Of a stretch of 48,001 nucleotides of DNA, positions 9,181 through 17,708 are shown piece after piece; the stretch's first letter is position 1; the number at the start of each line of letters is the position of its first letter. The stretch comes from Candidatus Dorea intestinavium. Lineage in GTDB: Bacteria; Bacillota; Clostridia; Lachnospirales; Lachnospiraceae. The notes beneath the pieces are model-generated. The model made no database searches. It worked only from the letters and a program-made list of their open reading frames with translations, and was not told the origin of the DNA. A program made the translations under genes and the position numbers. The stretch spans positions 1-48,001 of the forward strand of contig DXHJ01000175.1 of NCBI GenBank assembly GCA_019113475.1. Direction: 5' to 3'.

Positions 9181-9209
9181 AAAATAAATTGTATTTCTTA
9201 AATTTTCAA
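9181..9209 (-). promoter_or_regulatory. Candidate promoter of the adhesin gene with a ~160-nt leader
   Basis: On the - strand: -35 TTGAAA (9204-9209), 17-bp spacer, -10 TATTTT (9181-9186). Transcription would start near 9175, leaving about 160 nt of 5' leader. The leader holds a TAGC-TTC-GCTA mini-hairpin (9112-9122 region) flanked by matching CGAAAA/TTTTCG arms. No known riboswitch pattern was recognised. The rest of the divergent gap 9017-9355 shows nothing else on the - strand. Confidence 0.4.
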
Positions 9210-9255
9210 GAATCAGTTTAGGATATTTGTAATAATTGCGTAACATTTGAATTTT

Positions 9256-9294
9256 TTTTAGAAATTATCTAAAACTCCTTTTATTATGTAATAA
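9256..9294 (+). promoter_or_regulatory. AT-rich inverted repeats upstream of the CdaR-type regulator
   Basis: TTTTAGA-5 nt-TCTAAAA (9256-9274) and TTATTA-2 nt-TAATAA (9281-9294) lie 60-100 bp before the regulator start. They could be autoregulatory operators, but such palindromes are common in AT-rich DNA and no convincing -35/-10 pair stands next to them. Confidence 0.25.
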
Positions 9295-9355
9295 TTTTTG
9301 TGTTATATTGAGTTTATACAAGAAATATATTTAAGAAGTATAAAGAGGCAAAATT

Positions 9356-10513
9356 ATGAAAATCCCCAGGGAAATTGCTCAAGAAATCGTGGAAGAAATT
9401 AGTACTGAAATCAATGAGCATATTAACTTTATGAATGAAGAAGGCATTATCATTGCTAGTACCGATCCTAAGCGAATCGGCGTGCTCCATGAAGGTGCCC
9501 AAAAAATTATAACAGAAAAGCTACCGGAACTTTATATCACTCCAGAGATGGAAACTAAAACCACTCGCTGTGGCATTAATCTGCCTCTTATTGTGGAAGA
9601 TGAAATTGTTGGTGTTATTGGTATTACCGGCAAAAAGAAACGGGTTGCTAAGTACGGAAACATTGTTCGTCGTATGACCGAGATTATGGTTGAGGCGAGT
9701 ATCCAAAATGAAACTCGTCGCTATGACAGGCGGGTTATTTATCGTTTCCTTGATGAATGGGTCACAAACGAGAATATTAATAGTAATCCAATCTTTATAA
9801 GCCGGGGCCACAGCTTAGGAATCGATGTTACCCGTTCCTACCGCGTCATGGTTTTATATTTTACGGACTTTACAAAGCTTTCCGCCACCATGTTAGGCCA
9901 ACGAAAACTAGATGAAATGGAGCAATTAATTCGCCAATTAATGGCCCAAGAAACCGGTGTCCTTTACCTGCGTAAACCGCCAAAGCAAATTTTACTCGTT
10001 TCTTGGCGAGAAACCAAAGAATTATTAGCTCTTGCCCAGTGTATTAGGGAAAATCTGGAGCAAACTTATCAGGCACAAATTAAAATTGGCATTGATAGTA
10101 GTAAAAATACGCCCCGCGATGTTTCTTTACGATTGCACCAAGCGGAAAAAGCCGCTGCCATTATTTTGCATGGTGAAATTGATACCGCCGAATATGATCA
10201 CTTAAATATCGATCTTTTTTTACATGATATTCAATTAACCACTATGGATGAATATTTACGAAAACTTTTCCCCGATTTATCTCCCCAAGAAGTTAAAACT
10301 TATGTTTCTTTAGTTGAAGCTTATTTTACTTATGATGGTTCTTTGACAAAAATCTCTGAGGCCCTTTTTATGCATAAAAACACCCTGCAATACAAACTAA
10401 AAAAGATGGCCACTATTACGGGACTAGATATCCGTCGTCCTTCCCAAGCTGCTCCTTATTACATGGCGCTAACTTTTTATAATATTTTGAAAAGTATACA
10501 CTTAACTGATTAA
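9356..10513 (+). CDS. cdaR: CdaR-family (sugar-diacid/glycerate-responsive) transcriptional regulator
   Basis: 385 residues. The N-terminal ~130 residues are a sugar-diacid recognition domain (AQEIVEEISTEINEHINFMN; GINLPLIVEDEIVGVIGITG), the middle is a degenerate GGDEF-like region, and the C-terminal ~60 residues form the PucR/CdaR helix-turn-helix (LTKISEALFMHKNTLQYKLKK). In E. coli and in Firmicutes such proteins activate glycerate, galactarate or glucarate genes. Here it sits directly before a GntP permease and a glycerate 2-kinase, so it most likely switches on that pair in response to glycerate or a related acid. The permease has its own promoter in the gap, so regulator and operon are separately transcribed. 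The start ATG follows a weak AGAGG site. Family secure, ligand inferred. Confidence 0.9.
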   Translation: MKIPREIAQEIVEEISTEINEHINFMNEEGIIIASTDPKRIGVLHEGAQKIITEKLPELYITPEMETKTTRCGINLPLIVEDEIVGVIGITGKKKRVAKYGNIVRRMTEIMVEASIQNETRRYDRRVIYRFLDEWVTNENINSNPIFISRGHSLGIDVTRSYRVMVLYFTDFTKLSATMLGQRKLDEMEQLIRQLMAQETGVLYLRKPPKQILLVSWRETKELLALAQCIRENLEQTYQAQIKIGIDSSKNTPRDVSLRLHQAEKAAAIILHGEIDTAEYDHLNIDLFLHDIQLTTMDEYLRKLFPDLSPQEVKTYVSLVEAYFTYDGSLTKISEALFMHKNTLQYKLKKMATITGLDIRRPSQAAPYYMALTFYNILKSIHLTD

Positions 10514-10558
10514 TCACTTGTTCCTGATAACGAAAATAGTCCTACTAATATGTTCTTG

Positions 10559-10588
10559 TTGACATTTACTTTTTTTCTTTTTGATGAT
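10559..10588 (+). promoter_or_regulatory. Promoter of the permease-kinase operon
   Basis: Perfect -35 TTGACA (10559-10564), 18-bp spacer, weak -10 GATGAT (10583-10588). A strong -35 with a poor -10 is compatible with an activator-dependent promoter, fitting the adjacent CdaR gene. Confidence 0.4.
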
Positions 10589-10680
10589 ATCTTAGTAATA
10601 TAAACTAAATAATTTATCTTTTATAATTATTTTTTATTTACTTTGCACAAATAACTTATCTAAAGAAAAGGAGAAAAATT

Positions 10681-12072
10681 ATGACAGGGATACCATTTTT
10701 AATTGTTTTTATCGTAGCTATTATTGTAATGATCTTAATGATTAGTAAACTGAAAATCCACCCATTTCTTTCTATTCTACTCGTTTCATTGTTGCTTGGT
10801 GTAATTGGCGGCATTCCACTAGTTGGTTATACCAAAGCCGATGACACGGTAGTGGATGGAATTGCCACTGTAATAGGTAATGGCTTTTCAGGAACTTTTA
10901 CAAGTATCGGTATTGTTATTATCTTTGGCGCAATGATTGGTTCTTTCTTGGAAAAAACGGGTGCTGCTCTAAAGCTTGCGGATATGGTGGTTAAGCTAGT
11001 CGGACCAAATCGTCCGGAACTTGCCATTGAGCTAATGGGCTGGGTTGTTTCTATTCCGGTTTTTTGTGATTCTGGTTTTGTTGTATTAAACCCCATTCGT
11101 AAAGCCCTCGTAAAGCGTACGGGTGCTTCTTCCGTCGCTATGACCTTATGTTTGTCCGCCGGACTTTATGCTTCTCACGTTTTTATTCCGCCAACTCCTG
11201 GTCCTATTGCTGCAGCTAATACCCTAGGAATTGGTAATAACCTGCTCCTAATTATGGGTCTTGGCGCCTTAGTTTCCATTCCCGCTTTAATTGGTGCTTA
11301 CTTTTATGCAAAATATATTGGTAAAAAAGTGAAGTCTCAAGACGAGTTAGAGGCGGCTGAAACCGTAAAGACTTATGAAGAGTTAGTTGCTTCCTTTGGC
11401 AAATTACCAAATGGCTTTATGTCTCTGGCACCCATCCTTATTCCAATTCTTTTAATGGCTATGTCCAATGTTTCAGCGATTCTTGGTTGGAGTGGTGCTC
11501 TTAATACTGCCTTTACTTTCCTCGGAACTCCTATTGTTGCTTTAGCAGTTGGTGTCATCTTAGGCATTATCCTTTTAGCACAAAGTAACATGACGAAAGA
11601 ATTATACGAATTAGTAAATGATACCTTAAAAACTGTTGGACCTATTCTTTTTATCACCGCTGCCGGTGGTGTCTTAGGAAAAGTAATTGCTTCCACAAGT
11701 TTGGTTTCCTTTATTACGGAACATGCTGATTCCTTACAAACAATTGGCATTTTCTTCCCATTTTTACTAGCTGCTATTTTAAAATCCGCACAAGGATCTT
11801 CTACCGTTGCTATTACTACAACCGCTGGTATTATGGCTCCTTTAATGGGCGCTTTAGGTATGGATTCAACAGTTATGAGTGCTCTTTGTGTTATGGCTAT
11901 CGGTGCCGGTGCTATGACTGTTTCTCATGCTAATGACTCTTATTTCTGGGTCGTTACAAACTTTGGGGAAATGACACCGGAACAAGGCTATAAAACCCAG
12001 ACTATGGTAACCCTCGTTGAAGGTGTCTGTGCCATGGCGATGATTTTTGTTTTGTCACTATTTTTACATTAA
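10681..12072 (+). CDS. GntP-family permease (probable glycerate/gluconate:H+ symporter)
   Basis: 463 residues, normal for GntP transporters (~440-460), with about a dozen hydrophobic helices and the family's glycine-rich segments (IGGIPLVGY near residue 45, SHVFIPPTPGPIAAANTLG near 165, the region around ILKSAQGSSTVAITT near 365, and ANDSYFWVVTNFGEMTPEQG near the end). The family imports gluconate and other sugar acids across the cytoplasmic membrane with protons. The glycerate kinase 16 bp downstream and the CdaR regulator upstream make D-glycerate the most likely substrate. A good AAAGGAG ribosome site precedes the ATG. The substrate is inferred from context only. Confidence 0.9.
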   Translation: MTGIPFLIVFIVAIIVMILMISKLKIHPFLSILLVSLLLGVIGGIPLVGYTKADDTVVDGIATVIGNGFSGTFTSIGIVIIFGAMIGSFLEKTGAALKLADMVVKLVGPNRPELAIELMGWVVSIPVFCDSGFVVLNPIRKALVKRTGASSVAMTLCLSAGLYASHVFIPPTPGPIAAANTLGIGNNLLLIMGLGALVSIPALIGAYFYAKYIGKKVKSQDELEAAETVKTYEELVASFGKLPNGFMSLAPILIPILLMAMSNVSAILGWSGALNTAFTFLGTPIVALAVGVILGIILLAQSNMTKELYELVNDTLKTVGPILFITAAGGVLGKVIASTSLVSFITEHADSLQTIGIFFPFLLAAILKSAQGSSTVAITTTAGIMAPLMGALGMDSTVMSALCVMAIGAGAMTVSHANDSYFWVVTNFGEMTPEQGYKTQTMVTLVEGVCAMAMIFVLSLFLH

Positions 12073-12088
12073 AGAAATGAGGTAATCG

Positions 12089-13321
12089 ATGAATTTAAGA
12101 GAAGATGCAAATGAAATAATAAAACAATCGATTCAATCCGTTTTACCAGATACCGCTATTCGTGAAGCTTTACTTGGCAAAGAATTTAGCTCCGGCAAGC
12201 TTTATTTAATTGCCGTGGGAAAAGCCGCTTGGCAAATGGCTAGTGCCGCGGTTAAAGTTCTTGATCGACCTCTTAATAAAGGTATTGTTATTACCAAATA
12301 TGATCACGTAAAGGGGGAGATACCAGGCGTTTCTTGCTATGAAGCCGGGCATCCGATTCCTGATGAGAATTCCTTTTTAGCCACAGAACAAGCTATTTCA
12401 CTAGTACAAAATTTAAAGTCTGAAGATACCGTACTTTTTCTACTCAGTGGTGGTGGATCGGCACTTTTTGAAAAGCCTCTAATTAGTGCCGATTCGCTAC
12501 GAGATGTTACCAATCAATTAATGGCCTGTGGCGCGGATATTGTGGAAATCAATTGTCTTAGGAAGAGACTATCAGCAGTAAAAGGTGGCAAGTTTGCTAA
12601 ACTTTGTGAACCGGCTCAGGTTTATAATATTGTTCTTAGCGATATTTTAGGCGACCCCCTCGATATGATTGGCTCTGGCCCTACTTATCCTGACTCCTCT
12701 TCTGCTGCTGAAGCTTTAGCAATTGTGGAAAAATATGATTTGAAATTTAATGATGAGATTTTAGATTTACTGGCCCTTGAAACGCCAAAAGAACTAACCA
12801 ATATTGAAACTAAAATTACGGGTAGCGTTCGTAACCTTTGTAATGCCGCCCAAAGGGCTTTAGAAAGCCTTGGCTACGAAGTTGTTTACTTAACTGATCA
12901 ATTAGCCTGTGAAGCTAAAGAAGCTGGCTCTTTTCTCGCCGCCATTGCTAAATCCTATCAAAAGCATCCTAGAAGTATCGCTTTTTTAGCCGGTGGTGAA
13001 ACCATCGTTCGCTTAACAGGTAAGGGCCTCGGAGGTCGGAATCAAGAAATTGCTCTATCCGGAGCTGCCGGCATTAGTGGTTTAAATAATACAGCTATCT
13101 TTAGTATTGGTAGTGACGGAACAGATGGTCCTACTGACGCTGCTGGTGGTTATTGTGATCAAGATAGTGCCAAATGCTTAAAAGAACAAAACATTAATAT
13201 TTATGAAGTTCTAAAAGAAAATGATTCTTATCATGCTTTAGAAAAATGTGATGGTTTAATTAAAACGGGGCCTACCGGTACTAATGTTAATGACCTCTCG
13301 GTACTATTAATAAAAAGATAA
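12089..13321 (+). CDS. Glycerate 2-kinase, MOFRL type
   Basis: 410 residues. The N-terminal part is a DUF4147/Rossmann-like domain with the family loops VGKAAWQMA (~43-51), EAGHPIPDENS and LLSGGGSALFEKP (~117-129); the C-terminal part is the MOFRL domain with AGGETIVRLTGKGLGGRNQE (~305-324) and IGSDGTDGPTDAAGG. These are all hallmarks of the class II glycerate kinase that converts D-glycerate and ATP to 2-phosphoglycerate, feeding lower glycolysis. The unrelated GarK/GlxK fold is not present. It is the second gene of the operon, 16 bp after the permease, with a GAGG ribosome site, and ends at a strong bidirectional terminator. Confidence 0.93.
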   Translation: MNLREDANEIIKQSIQSVLPDTAIREALLGKEFSSGKLYLIAVGKAAWQMASAAVKVLDRPLNKGIVITKYDHVKGEIPGVSCYEAGHPIPDENSFLATEQAISLVQNLKSEDTVLFLLSGGGSALFEKPLISADSLRDVTNQLMACGADIVEINCLRKRLSAVKGGKFAKLCEPAQVYNIVLSDILGDPLDMIGSGPTYPDSSSAAEALAIVEKYDLKFNDEILDLLALETPKELTNIETKITGSVRNLCNAAQRALESLGYEVVYLTDQLACEAKEAGSFLAAIAKSYQKHPRSIAFLAGGETIVRLTGKGLGGRNQEIALSGAAGISGLNNTAIFSIGSDGTDGPTDAAGGYCDQDSAKCLKEQNINIYEVLKENDSYHALEKCDGLIKTGPTGTNVNDLSVLLIKR

Positions 13322-13335
13322 ATAAATCCTATCTA

Positions 13336-13370
13336 AAAAGAGTCTACCCGGTTAAAGGTAGACTCTTTTA
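13336..13370. terminator. Bidirectional terminator between glycerate kinase and methyltransferase genes
   Basis: A 13-bp perfect stem (13336-13348 with 13357-13369) with an 8-nt loop has T-rich tails on both strands, between converging genes. Confidence 0.88.
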
Positions 13371-13376
13371 CTTTTA

Positions 13377-14471
13377 TTATCCCCAAACTTCTTCTGCTAT
13401 TTCTTTTACTAAAGCAAGTTTGGCCCATTGCTCTTCTTCTGTTAGTTTATTACCGATTTCACAAGAAGCAAAGCCACACTGTGGGCTTAGGCATAAGCGC
13501 TCAAGTGGAATGTATTTTGCTGCTTCGTGAATTCTAGCAATCACTTCTTCTTTATTTTCTAATTCTGGCTTTTTAGTTGTAATAAGACCTAGTACTACCT
13601 TCTTATCACCACTTACTTCTTTTAGGGGTGCAAAGCTACCAGAACGTTCATCATCAAACTCCAGGTAATAAGCATTCACGTTTTCTTCGCCAAAAATAAT
13701 CTTAGCTACTGAATCATAAGCTCCTTGGCTAAAATAATCTGAATTGTAATTTCCTCGACAAATATGGGTATTAACAACCATATCACTCGGTACTTTAGCA
13801 ATAGCTAAGTTATTAGCTTTTAATAGTTGTTTTGCGAAAGCTTCACTTTCCTTGGTTAAATCTTGTCCAAAGAATAATCCCCAAGAACAGTCATCTATTT
13901 GCAGATTTCTACATCCTGCTTCATATAAGTCTCCAATGACCTTTTGGTAAGCTTTTCCCAGGTCTTCAATTAAATCTTCTGTCTCAGGATAAATAGCTTT
14001 CGTTGCAGCTAAGTTTTCTTCAAAGACACACTGCAACAAGAACTGCGCAGGTGCAGGAATGGTTTGTTTTGCTACCGTATTTTCATCTTCTAAAGCTTTT
14101 ATAAACTTAAAGTGTTCCACAAAAGGATGTTTATCTACTGTAATTTTATCGACTAAATAAGTATCCTCTAAATCTGTTTTCGTGGCATGAAAATTAATTG
14201 GGTTCTTGCTTGGCTTATGAGCAACCCCATTAAATCCCCACATAAAATCTAGCTGCCAAGTTGCTCTACGAAACTCTCCATCAGTAATAACCTGGTAACC
14301 AGCTTTCTTTTGCTTTTCTACAAGATCAATAATAGCCTTATCTTCAACCGCTTTTAATTCCTCAGCTGTAATCTTTTTATTTTCAAAATCTCTACGAGCT
14401 ACTTTTAAAGACTCCGGTCTTAAAAAACTTCCTACATAATCATATTTAAAAGGTGTATTTGCTTTTCCCAT
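13377..14471 (-). CDS. MetE-like cobalamin-independent methyltransferase, short YxjG/YxjH type
   Basis: 364 residues, matching only the catalytic C-terminal barrel of MetE, as in Bacillus YxjG/YxjH (~375). The zinc set is visible: H236 and C238 (NTHICRG), E271 (YYLEFDD) and C332 (SPQCGF). Other family motifs are YVGSFLRP at the start, VITDGEFRR (~61-69) and LQIDDCSWG (~190-198). Such proteins transfer a methyl group to homocysteine, or an analogue, to form methionine; the methyl donor of the short forms is less certain than that of full MetE. AGGAGG lies before the ATG. In Bacillus these genes are controlled by a SAM riboswitch, but the 129-bp gap upstream here shows none, only an extended -10 promoter. 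Confidence 0.88.
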   Translation of the reverse strand: MGKANTPFKYDYVGSFLRPESLKVARRDFENKKITAEELKAVEDKAIIDLVEKQKKAGYQVITDGEFRRATWQLDFMWGFNGVAHKPSKNPINFHATKTDLEDTYLVDKITVDKHPFVEHFKFIKALEDENTVAKQTIPAPAQFLLQCVFEENLAATKAIYPETEDLIEDLGKAYQKVIGDLYEAGCRNLQIDDCSWGLFFGQDLTKESEAFAKQLLKANNLAIAKVPSDMVVNTHICRGNYNSDYFSQGAYDSVAKIIFGEENVNAYYLEFDDERSGSFAPLKEVSGDKKVVLGLITTKKPELENKEEVIARIHEAAKYIPLERLCLSPQCGFASCEIGNKLTEEEQWAKLALVKEIAEEVWG

Positions 14472-14515
14472 CCTTATTATCCTCCTACTTAACTTTTAAT
14501 TTTGCTAACAAGGAG

Positions 14516-14524
14516 AGTATAGCA
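14516..14524 (-). promoter_or_regulatory. Extended -10 promoter of the MetE-like gene
   Basis: On the - strand TGCTATACT (TGn plus -10 TATACT at 14516-14521), about 45 bases before the start codon. No good -35 is seen, as allowed for an extended -10. Confidence 0.45.
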
Positions 14525-14600
14525 TTTAAAGGTCTTTCGCCGTTAATACTGCTTTTTAATGGGTAGCCATAGTTAAAACCTATGATTATACATCCGATCT

Positions 14601-17087
14601 TTATTTTTTCTGCCTCTTGATCCATTCCATAATAATATCAACCACATAAGTTTGTTCTAGGTCCGTAAGCGGATGACCTTTGGGAATCTTATGCCATTTT
14701 TCTAAACAGCCGCGACAACAAGTTGCGGTAGCATGTTGAGCGATAAAAACCGGGTGACCTCGCATAGGGGTTTGCTTCCCATCATTTTTAGGTTTAGCCG
14801 GTGCCAGACGCTTCCCAATAAAATCACAAGCGTGATCTTTTACCACTTCCAGCCCTTTTTCCTCAACATAAGCCAAATCCTTTGCTTTTAAAGAGAAACT
14901 ACTGCGAAATTTTGATTGTGCTAGCCTTTGAAAAATATCCTCACTCTCTTTATTTTCTTCTTTCTTTTCTAACCTCTTTGCTAACTTCGTATTTCTAGCT
15001 GTAGTGGTTTCATTTTGAATAGCATAGGCTATCGCTTTCTTCTCGCCAATTAAAACTAGGATCTTTTTGGCCCTAGTTACACCGGTATAAAGTAGATTTC
15101 TCTGTAACATAACATAATGACTCATGGTAAAAGGCATAACTACAATGGGATATTCTGAACCTTGAGCTTTATGAATGGTTGTAGCATAGGCCAGGGAAAG
15201 TTCATCTAATTCGCTAACATCATAGAGAACTTCTCGACCATCAAAGTCTACTACTAGCTCTCGTTCTTCCCTATCTACTTTACAAATCATGCCAATATCC
15301 CCATTATAGACTTCCTTATCATAATCATTACGAATCTGCATAACTTTATCATGCAAACGGAACTGAGTTCCCCCTCTATTTAAGAAAACCTCCGTGGGAT
15401 TCAGCGCTTCTTGTAGTACCTGATTTAATTTTTCTGCTCCACAAGCTCCCCGCTGCATGGGAGTCAAAACCTGAATATCCGTTAAGGGATCCACCTGATA
15501 ATACTTGGGTAGATTATTTGTACAGTACTTGACTAATAAATCTACAATTTCTTCATTACCCTCTTTCGCAGCAAAGAAAAAGTCTGCTTCTTTTCCTCCT
15601 CGCAAATCAATGTTTTGTCCTTTATTAATGCGATGTGCATTCATAATAATGCGACTGCCTTGGGCTTGGCGAAAAATACGAGTAAGGCGAACAATCGGTA
15701 TTCGCCCAGATAAAATCACGTCTTTTAAAACATTTCCCGCTCCAACACTTGGTAGTTGATCCGTATCTCCCACCATAATAAGAGTCATATATTTGGGTAT
15801 TGCTTTTAACAAATTGTACATTAATATAATATCAATCATGGAGCACTCATCCAGAATTAGAACATCGCCGCTTAAAGGGTTTTCTTCATTTTTTTGATAA
15901 CCTTCTGGCGGTTTATATTCTAATAATCGATGAATCGTTGTCGCTTTCATTCCTGTAGCTTCTGACATTCTTTTGGCTGCCCGGCCAGTAGGAGCTGCTA
16001 AAAGAATGTCACATCCTGCCAGCTGATAGGCCTTAATTATCCCTAAAGTAGTAGTAGTTTTTCCTGTTCCCGGACCACCAGTTAAAACCATTACTTTAGA
16101 AGAGATGGCTACCCGAATTGCTTCTAACTGAATCTCATCATAGGTAATAGCCGCATCAGCAACCACTTTTTTCATAACGTTATCCACATTTAGAGACACT
16201 TTTCGCTCTGCACTCAACAACTGTAAGATTCTTTTTGCACTTCCTTCTTCAGAAAAATAAAAAGGTGGCAAGTAAATGGCCTCTTCCTCACGAATCAGGT
16301 CTTCTACCCTTAGCATTTCATCTAAGGTCATCTCTAGTTCCGGTTTTTCTACCTCTAGCAACTTCGCTGCTGTTTTAATAAGTTGTTCTCTAATGGCGTA
16401 ACAGTGGCCACTTTCTGCTAATTTATTCAGGGTATATAAGATACCACTTCTTAAGCGAATATAGCGGGTCTTATCAATCCCCAATTTTTCGGCAATGCTA
16501 TCTGCCGTTTTAAAACCAATGCCCCAAATATCATCAGCCAGGCGATAAGGATTTTCTTTTACTACCTTAATACTGTCATTACCATAAGTTTTATAAATCT
16601 TCGTAGCATGAGCGGTACTTACTTCATGACTTTGTAAAAAAAGCATAATATTCTTAATCTCTTTTTGCTCAATCCAACTTTTCTTAATCCGTTCCACCCG
16701 AACTTTGCCAATTCCTTCCACTTCTAAAAGTCTATCTGGTTCTCCTTCAATTATCTCTAAAGTGTCCTGACCAAACATTCTAACGATACGCTGGGCAAAC
16801 TTCGGACCTACTCCCTTTACTAAACCTGATCCTAAATATTTCTCAATACCATAGGCCGTTGCTGGTAGTGTTTCTTCAAATTTTTCCACAGAAAACTGCT
16901 TTCCATATTTCATATCACTTTTCCAAAATCCAGTTAAGAAAAGTACCGAGCCCACATGGGTATCTGGCATCATGCCAACGACCGTTACTAAGTCATGGTA
17001 GTTTTTTACTGCAACCTTTAGTACCGTATAGCCATTTTCCGTATTTTGATAAGTAATCCGTTCCACAACGCATCGTAACTGTTCCAC
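14601..17087 (-). CDS. recD2: RecD2-type DNA helicase fused to a C-terminal DUF4186 domain
   Basis: 828 residues from a GTG at 17087 with AGGAG just upstream. Residues 1-75 are the RecD2 N-terminal OB-like domain; 80-205 carry tandem helix-hairpin-helix elements (GSGLVKGVGPKFAQR, LLEVEGIGKVRVERI, DIWGIGFKTAD); 320-690 are a superfamily 1B helicase with Walker A GGPGTGKT (337-344), LILDECSM (410-417), GDTDQLPSVGAG (440-451) and the C-terminal LAYATTIHKAQGSEYP and YTGVTRAKK motifs. RecD2 is a 5'-3' DNA helicase of repair without RecBC partners. After a charged linker (~695-715), residues 716-828 match DUF4186 over its length: NDGKQTPMRGHPVFIAQHAT, then CCRGC (C790, C791, C794) with H778, H785 and H799, a possible metal site. 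One continuous frame; no sign of frameshift. The fusion is unusual in my knowledge. Confidence 0.92.
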   Translation of the reverse strand: MEQLRCVVERITYQNTENGYTVLKVAVKNYHDLVTVVGMMPDTHVGSVLFLTGFWKSDMKYGKQFSVEKFEETLPATAYGIEKYLGSGLVKGVGPKFAQRIVRMFGQDTLEIIEGEPDRLLEVEGIGKVRVERIKKSWIEQKEIKNIMLFLQSHEVSTAHATKIYKTYGNDSIKVVKENPYRLADDIWGIGFKTADSIAEKLGIDKTRYIRLRSGILYTLNKLAESGHCYAIREQLIKTAAKLLEVEKPELEMTLDEMLRVEDLIREEEAIYLPPFYFSEEGSAKRILQLLSAERKVSLNVDNVMKKVVADAAITYDEIQLEAIRVAISSKVMVLTGGPGTGKTTTTLGIIKAYQLAGCDILLAAPTGRAAKRMSEATGMKATTIHRLLEYKPPEGYQKNEENPLSGDVLILDECSMIDIILMYNLLKAIPKYMTLIMVGDTDQLPSVGAGNVLKDVILSGRIPIVRLTRIFRQAQGSRIIMNAHRINKGQNIDLRGGKEADFFFAAKEGNEEIVDLLVKYCTNNLPKYYQVDPLTDIQVLTPMQRGACGAEKLNQVLQEALNPTEVFLNRGGTQFRLHDKVMQIRNDYDKEVYNGDIGMICKVDREERELVVDFDGREVLYDVSELDELSLAYATTIHKAQGSEYPIVVMPFTMSHYVMLQRNLLYTGVTRAKKILVLIGEKKAIAYAIQNETTTARNTKLAKRLEKKEENKESEDIFQRLAQSKFRSSFSLKAKDLAYVEEKGLEVVKDHACDFIGKRLAPAKPKNDGKQTPMRGHPVFIAQHATATCCRGCLEKWHKIPKGHPLTDLEQTYVVDIIMEWIKRQKK

Positions 17088-17133
17088 CGCTAATTCTCCT
17101 ATTTATTTCCAAAAATAATTCTCGTTTTCCTTC

Positions 17134-17162
17134 ATTTTAGCGATAGATGCTTGAGATAGCAA
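17134..17162 (-). promoter_or_regulatory. Promoter of the recD2 fusion gene
   Basis: On the - strand: -35 TTGCTA (17157-17162), 17-bp spacer, -10 TAAAAT (17134-17139), about 47 bases before the GTG start. Confidence 0.55.
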
Positions 17163-17287
17163 GAAATATGAATAAGATAGCTTATCATTCTGTTATATTG
17201 ACGCCTTTATTTTTCACTGCTAAGATATAAGATAATTAAGAAATAGGTACAGACAATACTCTATATTTTTAACATTTAAAATTTGCA

Positions 17288-17313
17288 CTATATTTGCTAG
17301 GTTCCAAATATAG
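17288..17313 (+). promoter_or_regulatory. Leader hairpin abutting the ribosome site of the small membrane protein
   Basis: A 9-bp perfect stem CTATATTTG/CAAATATAG (17288-17296 with 17305-17313, 8-nt loop) ends one base before AGATAGGAGG. It could modulate translation or be a protein-binding palindrome; no T tract follows, so it is not a terminator. Confidence 0.35.
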
Positions 17314-17326
17314 ATAGGAGGCCGAC

Positions 17327-17602
17327 TTGAAATCAAAAGAAGCCAAGATTATTTTCTTTGCTGTTTTTGCCATTATGATTCAAGTAATAATATACTTCAT
17401 GAAGCCGGTTATGATACAACTTTATTTAGCTTATGAAGTTTATTTATTACTTGTTGTAATAGGTATCCCCATTTTTTATGTAAAGAATTGGGCTAAAAAT
17501 GATATTGTATTGGTACCAGGTATCATAAGTGAAATAATCTGCCTTGTTTTGCTGGCTACTAATACTAATGCCTGTATTTTCTTGTTGTGGCTGACTACTT
17601 GA
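17327..17602 (+). CDS. Small membrane protein of unknown function, TTG start
   Basis: 91 residues from a TTG codon supported by a strong AGGAGG 6 bases upstream. Three hydrophobic segments fill nearly all of it (about residues 8-28, 32-52 and 62-88), separated by short charged turns (KNWAKND). It ends in LLWLTT with no soluble domain. No family is recognised. It is a lone rightward gene between the divergent recD2 gene and the convergent mutarotase gene. The ribosome site and uninterrupted hydrophobic pattern support a real gene; the function is open. Confidence 0.6.
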   Translation: MKSKEAKIIFFAVFAIMIQVIIYFMKPVMIQLYLAYEVYLLLVVIGIPIFYVKNWAKNDIVLVPGIISEIICLVLLATNTNACIFLLWLTT

Positions 17603-17643
17603 ATAGGCTTTTATGGCGAAATCAAAGTTATACTTAACATACC

Positions 17644-17684
17644 AAAAAAGACACCGTCTTCAATCACTCGAAGACGGTGTCTTT
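17644..17684 (-). terminator. Terminator of the mutarotase gene (also blocks the small + gene)
   Basis: A 15-bp perfect stem (17647-17661 with 17670-17684, 8-nt loop) runs into a T6 tract on the - strand; the + strand tail is poorer in T. Confidence 0.88.
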
Positions 17685-17708
17685 ACTAACACTCCTATAA
17701 AATCAAAT

